Of a stretch of 6,601 nt of DNA, positions 4,767-6,601 are shown one piece after another. Made by a program: the position numbers and the translations under genes. The notes beneath the pieces were generated by a model. The model did no database searches. It saw only the letters and a program-made list of their open reading frames with translations, and was not told the origin of the DNA. Numbering within the stretch: position 1 is the stretch's first letter; every line of letters begins with the position of its first letter. Source of the DNA: Planctomycetaceae bacterium (GTDB lineage Bacteria > Planctomycetota > Planctomycetia > Pirellulales > PALSA-1355); the NCBI GenBank assembly GCA_005773095.1, contig SXHT01000177.1, positions 1-6,601 of the forward strand, in the 5' to 3' direction.

Positions 4767-6601
4767 TCACGGCCGCGATGACGTTACGGACAGGTGGTTG
4801 GCCGCCCGAGTCGTTCCCGGTCTGGCCGAGGGGGGCTTCATCAGCAACAGAATCGGCGCGGCGATGAAGATCGTGCTGTAGGTGCCGGAGATGACGCCGA
4901 TCAGCATGGCGAACGCGAACGGGTGAATACCCGCTCCGCCGAATACGTACAGAATGGTCGTGGCGATGAACACCGTGCCAGAGGTGATGAAGGTTCGGCT
5001 CAACGTTTCGTTAACCGCCTGGTTGATCATCTTGCCGGTGAGATCGAGACTCTTGCCGCGAATTTCACGGATGCGGTCGAAAATGACGATGGTGTCGTTG
5101 ATCGAGTAGCCGACAATCGTCAATAGCGCCGCCACCACCGCCAGGCTGATCTTGAACGGATCGACCAGTAGCCATTCCATCCCCAGGTTGTTCGACATCC
5201 AGTAGCTCAGCGCGATAAAGCCCAGCGCCACCAGCACGTCGTGAATGAGCGCGACCACGGCGGCCAGGCCGAACAACACGTTTTGGAAGCGAATCCAGAC
5301 ATAGACGATGATGATTACGAGGCTGGCCAGGATGGCGTAGATCGCGGCCAACTTGGTTTTGCCCGCCACCTTGCCGCCGATCTGGTTCGCGGCGGGAAAG
5401 ACCGCCTCACTGGAAAGTTTTTGTTCCATCGATGTGACCAGTTTTTCGGTCGCGCCCTGCGGCAGCAGGATGTTGATTGTCCAGTTGGAATAGCGCGAGC
5501 TGCTGCCGGTTGTGTACTCGGGATTGGTCAGCTCGAAGTAGGTACCTTCCAAACCTTGGGCCTTCAGCTGGGCATTCACACGGTCGCGCAGCGTTGCATG
5601 ATTGATGGCCGCCGAGAACTGCAAATCGGCGCTGGTGCCGGCATCGCTCAACGCCGGCTCGCCAGGTGCATGGTCGGTCGAAGGCGTTTCGGCCTTCGTC
5701 TCGTCGGTCTTCGTCTCTTCGGTCTTCGTCTCGTCGGTCTTCGTCTCGTCGGTCTTTGTCTCGTCGGTCTTTGTCTCGTCGGTCTTTGTCTCGTCGGCTT
5801 TCGGCGTCTCGGGGTCGGTGGTTTCCGGCTTGGGGGCTTCGGCGGCTGGCTCCTTGTCAGCCGTTAACGGCAATTTGGTTTCGGCGGGCAGTGGGGCTTC
5901 GGCTTTCTTTCTTGCCTGAAACGGCCGGATGTTCTTGCAGGTCATCGAGTAGGTATTGAGTTTGCCGGCGAATGCGTCTTGGAGGATGTCGCGGACCTGG
6001 TTGACGTCGGGCTGCGACGTATCGAGCTTATATTCCAGGTTGTTGATGCCAACGGCGCTGACGGTCGTGTCTGGCAATACCGACACCACTTTGCGCACTT
6101 CGGCGATGTCTTGCGGCTGGTCGCTCTTGAACTGAATTTGCACGCTCGATCCGCCAATGAAGTCAATGTCCAACAGGTCTTTGCCTCGTGCGAGCACACC
6201 GACCAGGCCAACGCAAATCACGATCAACGAGACCATGGCCGCCGGACGCATCAACCGCATGAAGTCGATGTTGGTCTGGCGGAACCACTGCATCATGTTG
6301 AGTTTGATCAACCAGCGATTCTTCTCGAAAACATCGAACACCACGCGAGTCACATACACCGACGTATACAAACTCACCAACAAACCCAAAATCAGCGTCA
6401 CCGCAAAGCCTTTGATTTGGTCGGAACCGATCGCGAACAGCACGATGCCCGTGGCGATGGTGGTGACGTGAGAGTCGATAATCGTGGAAAACGCCCGGCT
6501 ATAGCCATTGCGAATGGCCATTCGCAGCGAGGCGCCGCGTTTTTGCTCTTCGCGCATGCGTTCGTAGATCAGAACATTGGCGTCGACCGCCAGGCCCACC
6601 G
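4767..6601 (-). CDS. secDF: SecD-SecF fusion, protein translocase accessory subunit (5' end outside window)
   Basis: The frame is open from the right edge to TGA at 4767-4769, showing 610 residues. SecDF works with SecYEG and uses the proton gradient to pull secreted proteins across the inner membrane. Visible residues 1-90 are the end of SecD: VDANVLIYERMREE (the conserved SecD motif after its fourth helix), then two helices to about 90. SecF follows: first helix near 117-137, then LDIDFIGGSS, the SecF form of the DF-x-GG motif. Its periplasmic part is split into a first half (150-225), a charged linker (about 228-320) and a second half (about 325-415). Five further helices lie at about 417-435, 440-466, 482-508, 538-556 and 558-588, with the conserved VGYSINDTIVIFDRIRE at 496-512 and TFITSG at 536-541. 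The GTG at 6599 is an internal Val, not the start, so most of SecD is missing. Helical motifs needed for proton transfer look intact. The inserted linker is far longer than in the E. coli SecF P4 domain. Identification is secure. Confidence 0.96.
   Translation of the reverse strand, partial: VGLAVDANVLIYERMREEQKRGASLRMAIRNGYSRAFSTIIDSHVTTIATGIVLFAIGSDQIKGFAVTLILGLLVSLYTSVYVTRVVFDVFEKNRWLIKLNMMQWFRQTNIDFMRLMRPAAMVSLIVICVGLVGVLARGKDLLDIDFIGGSSVQIQFKSDQPQDIAEVRKVVSVLPDTTVSAVGINNLEYKLDTSQPDVNQVRDILQDAFAGKLNTYSMTCKNIRPFQARKKAEAPLPAETKLPLTADKEPAAEAPKPETTDPETPKADETKTDETKTDETKTDETKTDETKTEETKTDETKAETPSTDHAPGEPALSDAGTSADLQFSAAINHATLRDRVNAQLKAQGLEGTYFELTNPEYTTGSSSRYSNWTINILLPQGATEKLVTSMEQKLSSEAVFPAANQIGGKVAGKTKLAAIYAILASLVIIIVYVWIRFQNVLFGLAAVVALIHDVLVALGFIALSYWMSNNLGMEWLLVDPFKISLAVVAALLTIVGYSINDTIVIFDRIREIRGKSLDLTGKMINQAVNETLSRTFITSGTVFIATTILYVFGGAGIHPFAFAMLIGVISGTYSTIFIAAPILLLMKPPSARPGTTRAANHLSVTSSRP
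5691..5795. repeat. Seven 15-bp tandem repeats inside secDF
   Basis: Seven head-to-tail 15-base units with the plus-strand form GGTCTTCGTCTCGTC, in phase with the codons. The first unit (5691-5705) has GGCC, the second (5706-5720) has CTCTTC, and the last three (5751-5795) share a TTTGTC variant. A degenerate eighth unit follows at 5796-5810. On the coding strand each unit gives DETKT, with one EETKT. The shared variant in neighbouring units points to recent duplication by slippage or unequal exchange. The length is a multiple of three, so copy number can change without breaking the frame. Confidence 0.95.

Noticed and set aside
5241..5867. Plus-strand frame of 208 codons with Leu/Val/Gly repeats (also frames at 5602 and 5666)
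   Set aside because: These are translations of the opposite strand of the secDF tandem repeat; the repeat pattern is explained by the DETKT linker on the coding strand.
6597..6599. GTG at 6599 as start of the secDF frame
   Set aside because: It encodes a Val two residues into a conserved SecD membrane segment; the frame continues to the window edge, so the true start lies outside.

Overview
The window most likely comes from a planctomycete, probably of the Pirellulales type. This is inferred from the GC-rich, strongly biased third codon positions, a SecD-SecF fusion with an unusually long periplasmic insert, a membrane-anchored von Willebrand A protein of a kind common in that phylum, and mostly weak Shine-Dalgarno sequences. 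No 16S or other phylogenetic marker is present, so the assignment rests on gene style alone.

Layout from left to right: (1) 1-255, plus strand, the C-terminal end of a gene entering from the left that I do not recognise. (2) 318-2381, minus strand, a single-pass membrane protein with a complete-looking vWA MIDAS domain, convergent with gene 1. (3) 2382-2870, a divergent intergenic region of about 490 bases with a fair sigma70-like promoter facing right, a weaker one facing left, a two-tier inverted repeat and a three-codon mini-ORF behind a consensus ribosome binding site. (4) 2871-3890, plus strand, an exported or membrane-anchored alpha/beta hydrolase-fold protein whose nucleophile elbow carries Asp instead of Ser and which lacks the usual late His. 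(5) 3912-4559, minus strand, a membrane-anchored protein with one LysM domain, ending 21 bases from the hydrolase stop. (6) 4767-6601, minus strand, the C-terminal two thirds or so of a SecDF translocon accessory protein. It runs off the right edge and carries seven 15-bp tandem repeats that encode a charged Thr/Glu/Lys linker.

Five of the six genes read as standalone or loosely linked units. The only co-directional pair is secDF and the LysM gene, about 207 bases apart. The four genes that can be classed (SecDF, LysM, hydrolase-fold, vWA) all encode inner-membrane or exported proteins, so the common theme is the cell envelope. Nothing shows that they form one pathway. I see no RNA genes, insertion sequences, CRISPR arrays or phage genes. 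The points most worth a second look are the probable pseudo-hydrolase and the repeat-expanded linker inside SecF.
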